NCBI RefSeq assembly: GCF_947488945.1 | Contig: NZ_CANLBS010000026.1 | Location: 1-64,000 of the forward strand | DNA from: an uncultured Streptomyces sp. | GTDB lineage: Bacteria > Actinomycetota > Actinomycetes > Streptomycetales > Streptomycetaceae | Length of the DNA stretch: 64,000 nt | Direction: 5' to 3' | Notes under the pieces: generated by a model | The model's input: only the letters and a program-made list of their open reading frames with translations | Databases searched by the model: none | Told to the model about the DNA's origin: nothing | Made by a program: the position numbers and the translations under genes | Shown here: piece after piece, positions 16,098-26,382 of the stretch | Layout of the letters: every line of letters begins with the position of its first letter | Numbering within the stretch: position 1 is the first letter of the stretch

Positions 16098-17080
16098 GTG
16101 CTCTCTCCTACGATGCGCAGCTGGCGTTCGACGGTCCGCGTGAGCAGTTCGGCCTTGAAGCGGTTGTGGGTGAGGGGACGCGCCCCGTCCGCGGCGGCTT
16201 CGGCGGCCCGGCCCCAGAGGCGCTCGGAGGGGCGCTCGCCGAGAAGGGCCTGTTCGACGGCGGGCAGTTTCCAGGGAACGGTCCCCACGCCGCCCGCGGC
16301 CACTTTCGCCTCGCGGATCACCCCGCCGCGGACGTGGAGCGCGACGGCGGCGGAGGTGAGGGCGAATTCGTAGGACTGGCGGTCGCGGACCTTGAGGTAG
16401 CCGGACTTCAGCGGCCGGGGATGGGCCGGGATCTCCACGGCTGTGATCAGTTCGCCCGGCCGGATGTCCTGTTCGCGGTGGGGGGTGGTGCCGGGGCGGA
16501 GCAGGAAGTCGGCGATGGGCACGGTCCGTTCCCCGCCGGGGCCGAGGAGGTGCACCTGTGCCTCCAGTGCGGCGAAGGCGACGGCCACGTCGGAGGGGTG
16601 GGTGGCGACGCAGTCGGGGGAGGTTCCCAGGATCGCGTGGGCGCGGTTGTAGCCCTCCTGTGCCGCGCAGCCGGAGCCCGGCTCCCGCTTGTTGCAGGCC
16701 GCGGTGGTGTCGCGGAAGTACGTGCAGCGGGTGCGCTGCATGATGTTGCCGCCGATGGTGGCCATGTTCCGCAGTTGTGCGGAGGCGCTCAGCTCCAGCG
16801 CCTGGGAGACGACAGGGTAAGTGGTGCGCACTTTATGGTGGGCGGCGGCTTCGGCCATGGTCACCAGCGCGCCGATGCGCAGTCCGCTCCGGCCGGTGAC
16901 GGTGACCTCGCGCAGCGGCAGGCCGCTGATGTCGACCAGCGTGTCGGGGCGCTCGACGGTTTCGCGCATGAGGTCGACGAGGGTGGTGCCGCCGGCGATG
17001 TACCGGCCGCCGCGCCGTCCCGCGTCGATGGCCTCACGGGTGGTGGGAGCTTTGATCAGGGAGAACGGGTACATGGCCAC
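16094..17080 (-). CDS. FAD-binding subunit of molybdenum hydroxylase (PaoB-like)
   Basis: 328 aa. FAD-binding motifs of CO dehydrogenase medium-chain proteins are clear: YIAGGTTLVDLM and ATIGGNIMQRTRC. Four cysteines at about 119, 129, 138 and 157 (CTYFRD, ACNKREPGSGC, SPDC) match the extra [4Fe-4S] site that marks PaoB-type subunits. The GTG at 17080 follows the previous stop directly and has GGAAG 7 bases upstream; an ATG at 17074 is an alternative. It transfers electrons between the 2Fe-2S and molybdenum subunits and FAD. Confidence 0.9.
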   Translation of the reverse strand: MAMYPFSLIKAPTTREAIDAGRRGGRYIAGGTTLVDLMRETVERPDTLVDISGLPLREVTVTGRSGLRIGALVTMAEAAAHHKVRTTYPVVSQALELSASAQLRNMATIGGNIMQRTRCTYFRDTTAACNKREPGSGCAAQEGYNRAHAILGTSPDCVATHPSDVAVAFAALEAQVHLLGPGGERTVPIADFLLRPGTTPHREQDIRPGELITAVEIPAHPRPLKSGYLKVRDRQSYEFALTSAAVALHVRGGVIREAKVAAGGVGTVPWKLPAVEQALLGERPSERLWGRAAEAAADGARPLTHNRFKAELLTRTVERQLRIVGEST

Positions 17081-17734
17081 TCACTTCCGGCCTGTGGCCT
17101 GCTCGACGGCGCGGACGATTTTCACGTAGCACCCGCAGCGGCAGATGTTGCCGCTCATCGCTTCCCGAATCTCCTCGGCGGAGCCGGTGCGGCGTTCCTG
17201 GATGCAGCCGATGCCGGACATGATCTGTCCCGGCGTGCAGTAGCCGCACTGGAGGGCGTCCTGGTCGATGAACGCCTGCTGAAGGGGGTGGAGGCGGTCG
17301 CCGTCGGCGAGTCCTTCGATGGTGGTGATCTCGGAGCCGTCCAGGCGGGCGGCCAGGATCAGGCAGGCGTTGACGCGTTTCCCGTCGACGAGGACGGTGC
17401 AGGCGCCGCAGGCTCCGGCGTTGCAGCCCTTCTTCGAACCGGTGAGGTCCAGGTGCTCGCGCAGCAGGTCGAGGAGGGAGGTGCGGTTGTCGACGGTGAG
17501 GGTGTGGCGGCGCCCGTTGACGCTCAGGGACACACGGCTGCTGGGGGACGCCTCCGCGGCGGCGGCCTCGGAGACGCCGAGCAGGGTGGGGCCCGCGACG
17601 AGGCTTCCCGCCGCGATCACGCCCCCGACGGCAGAGGTCGTGGCGAGGAAGGTGCGGCGTGAGGGCTGGACGGGGGTGGGGGGTAAGGGCTGGGTGGGGG
17701 GTGGGGTGGTGGCTTCGGAAGGTTCGGTAGACAT
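17081..17734 (-). CDS. 2Fe-2S subunit with Tat signal (PaoA-like)
   Basis: 217 aa from the ATG at 17734. A twin-arginine signal (SRRTFLATTSAVGG, then a hydrophobic run) covers about residues 25-60 and marks export of the folded complex, as for E. coli PaoABC. The plant-type ferredoxin site is CNAGACGACTVLVDG, and the second cluster site is CGYCTPGQIMSG with ICRCGCY. The frame is open further upstream, but the Tat start is the sensible one. It leads the three-subunit operon, whose partners lack their own signals and would be carried along. Confidence 0.9.
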   Translation of the reverse strand: MSTEPSEATTPPPTQPLPPTPVQPSRRTFLATTSAVGGVIAAGSLVAGPTLLGVSEAAAAEASPSSRVSLSVNGRRHTLTVDNRTSLLDLLREHLDLTGSKKGCNAGACGACTVLVDGKRVNACLILAARLDGSEITTIEGLADGDRLHPLQQAFIDQDALQCGYCTPGQIMSGIGCIQERRTGSAEEIREAMSGNICRCGCYVKIVRAVEQATGRK

Positions 17735-17976
17735 ACCCACTCTTTCGGCACCGGGAGGGAGAGGTTCGTGACGAGCCTGGCGGCATCCGCGACGCGTCAA
17801 CCGGCCGGAGCCGTACGCGAGGCGATGCGGGGTCCGTACAGCCTGCGGTGCGGCACGCGTGGGCAACAGGCCGTGTTGTGACGGGGGTTGGGCAGCCGGG
17901 GTGGTGATTCGGCCCCTCTGGGATCTGTCCTGGCGGGTCCGGGGGTGTCAGAGTGGGGCGTTTGAGGTGCGCGGGC

Positions 17977-18696
17977 TCAGCCGCGCAGCAGCGCGGTGCG
18001 GCGCAGCCAAGCGTCGAGGTCGTCGCCGGCTTTGCGGACCTCCTCGCCGCGTACGGCGAGTCCTTCGGCGAGGGTCGCGCCGGGACAGGCGGCCGCGTAG
18101 TCGTCCTCGGTGGTACCCAGGCCGCTCATGGCGTAGGTGGTGACGGGGTGGACGGTCTTGCCGCGGAAGTCGAACGTGTCGGTGAACGTCGTCATGATCA
18201 TGGGAGCGCGGACGTTCCAGATGGGGCTGGCCAGCAGCACCGTTCCGTACGGTTCGAGGGACTCCGGGAGGCGGACGATGGCCGGGCGGGCGTCGCGTTC
18301 CTGTTCGCGGGAGTTGCGGGCGACGGTCTGCTCGTAGTCCTGGGGGTAGGGGTCGGCGGCTTCGATGCGGTGCACGTCGCAGTCGATGCGGTCTCGGATC
18401 ATCCCGGCGAGGACCTGCGTGTTGCCGACCTTCAGGTTCGTGCGCTCGCCGTAGTAGTAGTTCTCGCCGGGCCGGGAGAAGTAGGCCAGCAGGACCCGCC
18501 GCGCGGACGGGGAGGTGAATGCGGGCTGCCGGGAGGGTTGTGGGGTGCTTTCGTCGCCCGGCCGGGTCGAAGAACATGCGGCGGTGGCTCCGGTCATGGC
18601 GACGGCTCCTGTCGCGAGGGCGCCGCGGAGGAACGTTCGCCGTCCCGCCGCGGCCGGCGATGTGGTCCGGGCCGCACGCGCGATGCCTATGGTCAT
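17977..18696 (-). CDS. Exported flavodoxin-family protein
   Basis: 239 aa with GGAG 6 bases before the ATG. Residues ~17-42 form a Tat lipoprotein signal (GRRTFLRGALATGAVAMTG, then a lipobox-like ATAAC). The mature part is a flavodoxin-4-type domain: VLLAYFSRPGENYYYGE for the FMN phosphate loop, NTQVLAGMI, then YGTVLLASPIWNVRAP and TYAMSGLG. An exported flavodoxin beside an exported molybdenum hydroxylase suggests a shared extracytoplasmic electron chain, which is inference. It starts 13 bases after the end of the decayed NAD(P)-binding gene and was probably co-transcribed with it. Confidence 0.85.
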   Translation of the reverse strand: MTIGIARAARTTSPAAAGRRTFLRGALATGAVAMTGATAACSSTRPGDESTPQPSRQPAFTSPSARRVLLAYFSRPGENYYYGERTNLKVGNTQVLAGMIRDRIDCDVHRIEAADPYPQDYEQTVARNSREQERDARPAIVRLPESLEPYGTVLLASPIWNVRAPMIMTTFTDTFDFRGKTVHPVTTYAMSGLGTTEDDYAAACPGATLAEGLAVRGEEVRKAGDDLDAWLRRTALLRG

Positions 18697-18709
18697 TCGC
18701 TTCTCCTGT

Positions 18710-19478
18710 TCAGGGGCGGATCGCGTCGAGGTCGGCTCGGACGCGTGGGGGTTCGGCTTCGAGAGGGAGATCGTCGGGGTCCAGCAGTCCGTCCGGGCTG
18801 CCGGAGGTGTCGGAGCGCAGCGGTGCGAACAGGTCGGGTCAGTCGGACGGCGAGGGGTCTTCGCCTTCCGTGGCGATCAGTTCGAAGGTGGTGTTCAGGG
18901 TGGTGTCGGTTAGCAGGGTCCGCACGAGGGTCTCGGCGAGCTGGTCGCTGGAGATGGCACCGTCGGCTCTCCCGCCCTGGTGCAGCACGAGGCGTCGCCG
19001 GGTCGGGGCGGCCTGGTCGAACCAGCCGGGCCGGACGATCGTGTAGGGCAGGCCGCCGGCACGCAGGATGCGTTCGGAGCGTCGCTTCCACGGCGTGTTG
19101 GCCGGGTGTGTCGCCGCGCGTGGTGTGGAGGGCGGTCATCAGGGTGATACGCGGCCGGGCGTGGTCGAGGGCGGCCAGGAGGTTGCGGAGACCTCCGTAG
19201 TCGATGCGCTCTTCAGCGTCGGGGCGCGGGTCGCCGCCGGATCCGTGGGTGAGGACGACCGCGTCGGCGCCGCGCACGGCTGTCCGCAGCGAGGAGGTGT
19301 CCTCAAGGTCGCCCTGGACCAGTTCGTTACCCGGCAGCTGGAGAGCGGCTCGCCGTGGGTCGCGGACCAGGGCCTGGGGGCGCAGGCCGTGGTGCTGGGC
19401 GGTGCGTACCGCGAGCCGCCCGATGGTGCCGGTCGCACCGACCATCAGGACGTCGGGGATCTTCTGCTCCCGGGACAC
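18710..19478 (-). pseudogene. Decayed NAD(P)H-binding (NmrA/SDR-like) protein
   Basis: The N-terminal ~125 residues are intact: VLMVGATGTIGRLAV is the dinucleotide fold and GADAVVLTHGSGGD follows. Near 19110 the coding signal moves to another frame (ERILRAGGLPYTIVRPGWFDQ, ISSDQLAETLVRTLL). An in-frame stop interrupts that frame (SPSD then TGA near 18850), after which homologous-looking sequence continues to a stop at 18710. One frameshift plus one nonsense codon make it a pseudogene. The intact protein would be an atypical SDR of the quinone reductase/NmrA group. Confidence 0.8.
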
Positions 19479-19580
19479 GGTGAACCCCTTGGGCGACGCG
19501 ATGCGATGCGGTAGGGAGGGCCGGGGTGCGCGGGGGCCGCGGTGAGGGCGTCGACCCCCGCGCTCGTGATGGCGAGGAGG

Positions 19581-20432
19581 TCAGTCGGTCAGGCGGCGCT
19601 TACCGAGCTGGCCGGCGACGGCCGGGTCGCGGTGGTCGAAGAACAGCGAGGAACCGGTGTCGAGGGTGGCGATGGAGGCCATCTGGTCGTCGGTGAGCTG
19701 GAAGTCGAAGACGTCGATGTTCTCCGCCATGCGCTCGGCGCGGACCGACTTGGGGATGGCGACGACGTCGCGCTGGACGAGCCAGCGGAGCACGACCTGG
19801 GCGACGGACTTGCCGTGGGCCCTGCCGATGTCACTCAGGACCGGGTTGGTGAACAGATTGTTCTTTCCTTCGGCGAAGCCGCCCCAAGACTGGATCTGGA
19901 CGCCGTGTTCGCGCATGACGTCCTGGTCGGCGGTGCGCTGGAAGAACGGGTGGGTCTCGATCTGGTTGACCGCCGGGGCGATCTCGTTGTTGCTGACGAG
20001 GTCGACGAGGCGGTCGGGGTAGAAGTTGGCGACGCCGATCGCCTTGGCGCGGCCCTGGCGGTGCAGTTCTTCCATCGCGCGCCACTGCCCGTACACGTCG
20101 CCGAAGGGCTGGTGCATCAGGTAGAGGTCGAGGTAGTCCAGGCCGAGCTTGCCGAGTGATGCGTCGAAGGCGCGCGTGGCGTTGTCCTGGGCGGGGGAGT
20201 CCTGGATCCACAGCTTGGTGGTGACGAACAGGTCCTCGCGCGGGATGCCGCTGTTCTTGATCGCGCGGCCGACGGCCTCCTCGTTGCCGTACGCGGCGGC
20301 GGTGTCCAGCAGGCGGTAGCCGGCGGCCAGGGCGTCGGTGACGGCGCGTTCGGTGTCGTCGGCGGGGATCTGGAAGACGCCGAAGCCGAGGATCGGCATC
20401 TCGGCGCCGGTGTTCAGGGTGACGGTCTGCAT
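19581..20432 (-). CDS. Aldo/keto reductase (AKR5-like)
   Basis: 283 aa from the ATG at 20432, with AGGAG 8 bases upstream. The barrel motifs and tetrad are visible: LLDTAAAYGNEEAVG (Asp, Tyr), FVTTKLW (Lys) and LYLMHQPFG (His). NADPH-binding IPKSVRAERM is near the C terminus. Such enzymes reduce aldehydes and 2,5-diketo acids. It lies in a run of same-strand oxidoreductases with a zinc alcohol dehydrogenase 82 bases upstream. No frameshift is seen. Confidence 0.92.
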   Translation of the reverse strand: MQTVTLNTGAEMPILGFGVFQIPADDTERAVTDALAAGYRLLDTAAAYGNEEAVGRAIKNSGIPREDLFVTTKLWIQDSPAQDNATRAFDASLGKLGLDYLDLYLMHQPFGDVYGQWRAMEELHRQGRAKAIGVANFYPDRLVDLVSNNEIAPAVNQIETHPFFQRTADQDVMREHGVQIQSWGGFAEGKNNLFTNPVLSDIGRAHGKSVAQVVLRWLVQRDVVAIPKSVRAERMAENIDVFDFQLTDDQMASIATLDTGSSLFFDHRDPAVAGQLGKRRLTD

Positions 20433-20514
20433 GGATGGCTCCTGGGAGTGGGGGGTGGGGGTGGGATCGGTCGGGGGCCGGTGCGGCTCTCCGCGCCGGG
20501 GCCGGCGGGAGGGG

Positions 20515-21549
20515 TCAGAAGGTGATGAGTGCCTTGAGGACGCGGCGGTCGGCCATGTCCTGGTAGGCGCCGGGGACCTCATCGAGGGTGATCGTCCGGT
20601 CGAAGACGCGGCCCGGCCGGATGCTGCCGTCGAGGACGTCGGGCATCAGGTGCTCGATGTAGGCACGGGCAGGGGAGACACCGCCGGTGAGGGTGATGTT
20701 CCGCATGATCATGTCCGTGCCGATGGGGCCCTGCTCGTACTGGGGCATGCCGAGCCGGCTGATGGTGCCTCCGTCGGTGACGGCCGCGAAGGCGGTGTCC
20801 AGGCCCTGGCGGGCGCCGACGGCTTCGATGACCCGGTCGACGCCCTTGCCCGCGGTCAGTTCACGGACGCGGGCGGTGCCCTCCTCGCCGCGTTCGGCGA
20901 CGACGTCGGTGGCCCCGAAGTCGCGGCCCAGGTCGGTGCGGGCGGTGTGCCGGCCCATGAGGACGATCCTCTCGGCGCCCAGGCGCTTGGCGGCGATCAC
21001 CGCACAGAGGCCGACCGCGCCGTCCCCGATCACCAGAACGCTGTCGCCGGCGCGGACGCCGGCGGTGAGCGCGCCGTGGTGGCCGGTGCCCATCACGTCC
21101 GACAGGGCCAGCAGGTCGGGCAGTAGCGGTGAGTCCGCGCCGACGGGGAGTTTGACCAGGGTGCCGTCGGCGTGGGGGACGCGAACGGCCTGGCCCTGGC
21201 CTCCGTCGACGCCGTCGATGCCGTAGCGGCCTCCGTGCCGGCAGGAGGAGTGCAGACCCCGCAGGCAGTAGTCGCACGTGTTGTCGCAGTAGGTGAACGG
21301 GGTGACGACCAGGTCGCCGGTCCTGATCCCGGTGACCTGCGAGCCGGTCTCCTCGACCACGCCGAGGAACTCGTGGCCCATCGGGCGGCCGGTGTCGGTG
21401 GCGGGCATGGCCTTGTAGGGCCATAGGTCGCTGCCGCACACGCAGGACATCACGGTGCGGACGACGGCGTCGGTGGGCTCGTGGATCTTCGGGTCGGGCC
21501 GGTCCTCGATCCGGACGTCGCCGGCTCCGTACATCACTGCTGCGCGCAT
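20515..21549 (-). CDS. Zinc-dependent alcohol dehydrogenase (MDR family)
   Basis: 344 aa. Catalytic zinc ligands lie in CVCGSDLW (Cys) and GHEFLGVVEETG (His, Glu). The structural zinc site is YCDNTCDYCLRGLHSSC, four cysteines. The Rossmann motif is VLVIGDGAVGLCAV. It resembles the Streptomyces zinc-dependent dehydrogenases related to formaldehyde and threonine dehydrogenases. Substrate unknown. It sits between two aldo/keto reductases on the same strand, suggesting a joint aldehyde/alcohol detoxification or reduction unit. Confidence 0.92.
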   Translation of the reverse strand: MRAAVMYGAGDVRIEDRPDPKIHEPTDAVVRTVMSCVCGSDLWPYKAMPATDTGRPMGHEFLGVVEETGSQVTGIRTGDLVVTPFTYCDNTCDYCLRGLHSSCRHGGRYGIDGVDGGQGQAVRVPHADGTLVKLPVGADSPLLPDLLALSDVMGTGHHGALTAGVRAGDSVLVIGDGAVGLCAVIAAKRLGAERIVLMGRHTARTDLGRDFGATDVVAERGEEGTARVRELTAGKGVDRVIEAVGARQGLDTAFAAVTDGGTISRLGMPQYEQGPIGTDMIMRNITLTGGVSPARAYIEHLMPDVLDGSIRPGRVFDRTITLDEVPGAYQDMADRRVLKALITF

Positions 21550-21630
21550 GGGTGGTACTCCAGAGGAAGGTAAAGAAGGGGTGCTGTGACGGCTTCGTCC
21601 GCCGTCGGGTCCGTCGTGCTCGGTCCTGTG

Positions 21631-22608
<978 letters not shown>

Positions 22609-22675
22609 CGTTTTATCTCCGTTTTTCATCGTTTTCTTGATCAGTGTGCTCCGGTGCGGGGCCCCGTGCACGGGC

Positions 22676-24076
22676 TCATCCGCGGGTGGCGGGCCGGAGC
22701 TGGAAACTCGCCGCGGTGGTGATCACGACCGTGGCCGCGGCGAGGCAGAGCGCCGTGTCGAGTCCGGTCTCCAGGTGCCCGGGGCGGGCGATCAGCGCGC
22801 CGAAGACGGCGACGGCGAGCGCGCCGCCGACCTGGCGGGCGGTGTTGAGGACGCCGGTGGCCGTGCCGGCCTTCTCGGGCGCGACGTGGTCCAGGAGCAG
22901 CGAGGTCAGAGCGGGGACGGCCAGGGAGCCGCCGGCCCCGACGGGGATCATCGCGGCGACCAGCAGCCACGTCGGCGCCGTCGCGGGCACGAGCGCCAGC
23001 ACCACCAGTCCGACCGCCATGGCCGCCTGCCCGGTGATCACCGGCATCCGGGCGCCGAAGCGGGCGGCGAGGGAGGCCGCGGTCGGGCTGACGGCCGCGG
23101 TCAGCAGGGTCATCGGGACGAACGCCAGCCCCGTCGCCAGGGGCGACATGCCCTCGGCCTGCTGCAGGTACAGACTGAGGAGGAAGATCATGCCGTAGAA
23201 GCCGACGTTGAGGGCGAAGCCGATCGCCGAGGAGAGCACCATCGTCCGCTCTCTCAGCAGCGCCGAACCGACCATGGGACTGCGCCCGCGGGCCTGCGCC
23301 GCCACGAACATCCCCGCGGAGACCACTGCCAGCACCAGAGCGGCCAATACGTGCCCGGCGGTGAGCCCGGAGCTGCCCGCCTCGATCGCCGCGAAGGTCA
23401 GCGCCCCCATCGCGAGGACGGCCGACACCTGCCCCGCCCAGTCGAAAGGGGCCTTCACCGCGCGCGGCGAGCGGCGTGCGCGCGCCAGCAGGAGGGCGGC
23501 GACGATACCGACGGGCACGTTGACCAGGAAGATCAGCCGCCAGTCGGCCTGGCTGAGGAGACCGCCCGCGACCGGGCCGGCCGCGGAGCCCGCCGAGCCG
23601 CCCAGCGCCCACAGCGAGATCGCCCTGGCCCGCCGCTTCGCGTCGGGGAACGCCTCCCTGATCAGCGCCAGCGAGGACGGCACGATCACCGCGGCCCCGG
23701 CGCCCTGCACCATCCGGGCCACCACCAGCAGGCCCAGGTCGGGCGCTCCCGCGCACAGCGCGGAGGCCACGGTGAAGACGACCAGACCGGCCCCGAAAAT
23801 CCGGCGCGCGCCCCAGCGGTCGGTCAGCGACCCCGCCGACAGCAGGAGGCTCGCGAACATCAGCGTGTAACCGTCGACCACCCACTGCAGCCCCGTGACG
23901 CCACCGCCGAGGTCGTCCCGGACGGACGGCAGGGCCACGTTGACGACCAGGGCGTCCAGGGTGATGACGAAGAATCCCAGCAGGGCTGCCCCCAGCGCCG
24001 CGGCCTCTGCGGGACGCCTCGGCCCACCGGTACCGGCACGGGGTCCGGATGCGGTGATGGCCGTGGTGGTGGGCAT
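22676..24076 (-). CDS. MFS drug exporter, DHA2/EmrB-QacA type
   Basis: 466 aa from the ATG at 24076 with GGGAG 9 bases upstream. Fourteen hydrophobic segments are expected for the family. Signature motifs are LDALVVNVALPSVRDDLG in helix 1, GSLTDRWGARR in the 2-3 loop (motif A) and GGSAGSAAGPVAGGLL (motif C of antiporters). It would export small toxic compounds using proton motive force. It is divergent from the XRE regulator at 24244, the usual arrangement for a regulated exporter, and is the first gene of the minus-strand oxidoreductase run. Confidence 0.93.
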   Translation of the reverse strand: MPTTTAITASGPRAGTGGPRRPAEAAALGAALLGFFVITLDALVVNVALPSVRDDLGGGVTGLQWVVDGYTLMFASLLLSAGSLTDRWGARRIFGAGLVVFTVASALCAGAPDLGLLVVARMVQGAGAAVIVPSSLALIREAFPDAKRRARAISLWALGGSAGSAAGPVAGGLLSQADWRLIFLVNVPVGIVAALLLARARRSPRAVKAPFDWAGQVSAVLAMGALTFAAIEAGSSGLTAGHVLAALVLAVVSAGMFVAAQARGRSPMVGSALLRERTMVLSSAIGFALNVGFYGMIFLLSLYLQQAEGMSPLATGLAFVPMTLLTAAVSPTAASLAARFGARMPVITGQAAMAVGLVVLALVPATAPTWLLVAAMIPVGAGGSLAVPALTSLLLDHVAPEKAGTATGVLNTARQVGGALAVAVFGALIARPGHLETGLDTALCLAAATVVITTAASFQLRPATRG

Positions 24077-24243
24077 GGACTGGCGCTCCCGCCGGTCGGA
24101 GGCTGAAAAGGTCACGCACTCCACCGTGCCCCCGGTTGCCCCGCACAGGCAGGCCGCATCGTGCGGGGGTGTGCCCAGCCTGGGTGCGACACGGCCCCCC
24201 TCGCCTCTGCCCGTGCCCCGCGCGTTCGGGCAAGACTGGCCCC

Positions 24244-25146
24244 ATGGCACCCGAGCACACCAGCGGCGACGAACTGGCGCGGTTCCTGCGCGCCCGGCGC
24301 ACCCAGACCAGCCCGGAGAGCGTCGGCCTCACCCCCGGGCCCGGCGTACGGCGCACCCCGGGACTACGCCGCGAGGAACTCGCCACGATCGCCGGCGTCA
24401 GCATCGACTACTACACCCGCATCGAACGCGGCAAGGAGACCCGGCCCAGCCCCGCCGTGGTCGACGCCCTCGCCCGCGCCCTGCGCCTGGACGACGACGA
24501 ACACCACCACCTGCGCGAACTGGCAGCCCGAGCCGCCCGCTACGCCCCCGAACCGCCTCCCCCGCCCAGCCGGACCGTCCGCCCGCACCTGAAACTGCTG
24601 CTGGAGACGATGCGGCCCAGCCCCGCCTACATCGTCAGCCGCAGCATGGATCTCCTGGCGTGGAACCCCGGCGGCCTCGCCCTGTACGCGGGCCTCGCCG
24701 ACTGGCCCGCAACCCAGCGCAACCTCGCCCGCTACCTCTTCCTCCACCCCGCCGCACGCGAGCTGTTTCCCGACTGGAGCACCCAGGTCCGCGCCTGCGT
24801 CGCCCGCCTGCGCACCGAGGCCGGCACCAATCCCGATGCCCCCGACCTCACGAAGCTCGTCGGAGAGCTCCTCCTCAAGAGCTCTGACTTCGCCAGGCTC
24901 TGGGAACGCTACGAGGTCGTCGGCCACAAAAAGCCCCAGAAGACTTTCCACCACCCCCAGATCGGCGTCCTTACCCTCAGCGGCCAGAGCATGCAGCTCG
25001 AAGGCACCCCCGGCCAGCGCCTGGGCGCCTACACCGCCGAGCCCGGCACCCCCGACCACGACGCTATGCTCCTCCTCGACATGACCACCCCCCACCCGGA
25101 CCGACCTCGCACACAGCCCGACACCCAGCGGCCCCCAACTCCTTGA
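24244..25146 (+). CDS. XRE-family regulator with MmyB-like ligand domain
   Basis: 300 aa from the ATG at 24244. The N-terminal HTH includes RRTPGLRREELATIAGVS and YYTRIERGKETRPS, followed by the MmyB-like sensor region (LLETMRPSPAYIVSRSMDLLAWNP, then FHHPQIGVLTL). This type is very common in Streptomyces beside oxidoreductase and efflux genes and usually represses its neighbour. No good ribosome site precedes the start, so it may be leaderless. The 167-base divergent gap to the exporter should hold both promoters; no clear palindrome was found there. Confidence 0.9.
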   Translation: MAPEHTSGDELARFLRARRTQTSPESVGLTPGPGVRRTPGLRREELATIAGVSIDYYTRIERGKETRPSPAVVDALARALRLDDDEHHHLRELAARAARYAPEPPPPPSRTVRPHLKLLLETMRPSPAYIVSRSMDLLAWNPGGLALYAGLADWPATQRNLARYLFLHPAARELFPDWSTQVRACVARLRTEAGTNPDAPDLTKLVGELLLKSSDFARLWERYEVVGHKKPQKTFHHPQIGVLTLSGQSMQLEGTPGQRLGAYTAEPGTPDHDAMLLLDMTTPHPDRPRTQPDTQRPPTP

Positions 25147-25357
25147 CCGGCAACCACCCCGCCCACCCGCGCGTCAGCAGGCGCCGCCAATCCGGGCCCA
25201 CCATTCGGCACACCAACGGAATTCATGGCAGCAGCGCCCAGCCGAGGTGCACCGACGCCTGCGCCCCCACCCTCATCGGCGCACCTTCCCAGCGTCACCA
25301 TCACCTGGACCCGACTCCAGGACGGCATCGCCGCCGGGCGAATTGGCGACGCCTCGG

Positions 25358-26284
25358 CTACTTAGCCCACCCGTTCCGCGCACCCTGCCCGGCCGAGCCG
25401 GTCGCTAAGTGCGGGTCGATGAGGGGTGGGACGTCTGTGTTGGTGGTGTCGAGGTGGAGGCCTTCGTACGGACAAGGTGGCGCCAGACCCCGTGATCCTG
25501 TGAGGTGCCCGCGCTGACTTCCGCGACCAGGAGCGGGGCGACGAGGACCGGGTCCAATGGTGTGCGGCTGTTCCACGACGTGGTGAAGCGGACGGCGGTC
25601 CAGGGGTGGTCCGGGCCAGCTGGTGTTCGGCGACGTCGCGCGCCGGACCTTGTTTCAGCGGGACCCTCTTCCCCACCAGGCCGAGCCGACCAGCCATGTC
25701 GTAGCGCCCAGCGCTTGAAGGCGTTGCAGCGAGCCGGTGGCGGCCCGATGAGAGTTTCGGTCGTGTCCCTGCGGCGGATCTTGGTCCAGGCGCGCATGCC
25801 CGGCCGGTAGCGGCCCGTGAGGCTCTTGGCGACGACGCCTTCGACGCCGGGGACGTCGGTCCACTCGTGCAGCCACTCCCCCGCAACCGCCGGGTCGGTG
25901 GTCGACGGGCACAGCGTCCACGGCGGCCCGACCCGGTCGTCGGCGAACAGCCCTTCCAGAACCTCACGCCGGCGCACGAACGAGACGTTCAGAAGTTCGT
26001 GGCCGTCGGTCTGCAGGACGTCGAACGCGATGAAGTGCGCGGGCATCGCGGCGGCCAGGGTCCGGGCGTTGCGGCCGGCGGTCGCGCGGCGTTGCAGGGC
26101 GGTGAAGCTGAGCTGTCCGTGCTGGTCCAGGACGGTGAGTTCGCCGTCGAGGACGAGCCCGTCCGGCAGGTCCCGCGCGGCCGTGGCGAGGTCGGGGAAG
26201 CGGTCTTGGACGAGGGTGCCGCGGCGGGTCTGCAGCAGCACCGGGTCCCCGTCACGGGACGGGGTGAACAGGAGTGCCCGGAAG
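25358..26284 (-). pseudogene. ATP-dependent DNA ligase, distal part (interrupted and frameshifted)
   Basis: The reading continues from the N-terminal piece at 32774-32865 after removal of the inserted element: DGFRALLFTPSRDGDPVLLQ, then LVLDGELTVLD, a FIAFDVLQ motif, VEGVVAKSLTGRYRPGMRAW and KIRRRDTTETLIG. These are nucleotidyltransferase motifs of short actinobacterial ATP-dependent ligases. Beyond that point frame changes scramble the OB-fold (GRYDMAGRLGLVGK appears in a second frame), and another shift gives an extended end at 25358. The gene is therefore dead twice over: split by the element and frameshifted. Confidence 0.85.
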
Positions 26285-26382
26285 CCGTCGTTCTCCAGAC
26301 TTTGGTATGTCTCATGAGACATCTGGGACGGTCGATGGGGGTGCAACGATCATGCGGTCGACGAGTCCTTGCCGCTAGTGGC

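Noticed and set aside
25147..25357. Hidden small gene after the XRE regulator
   Set aside because: Only short unsupported frames; no ribosome site or family.
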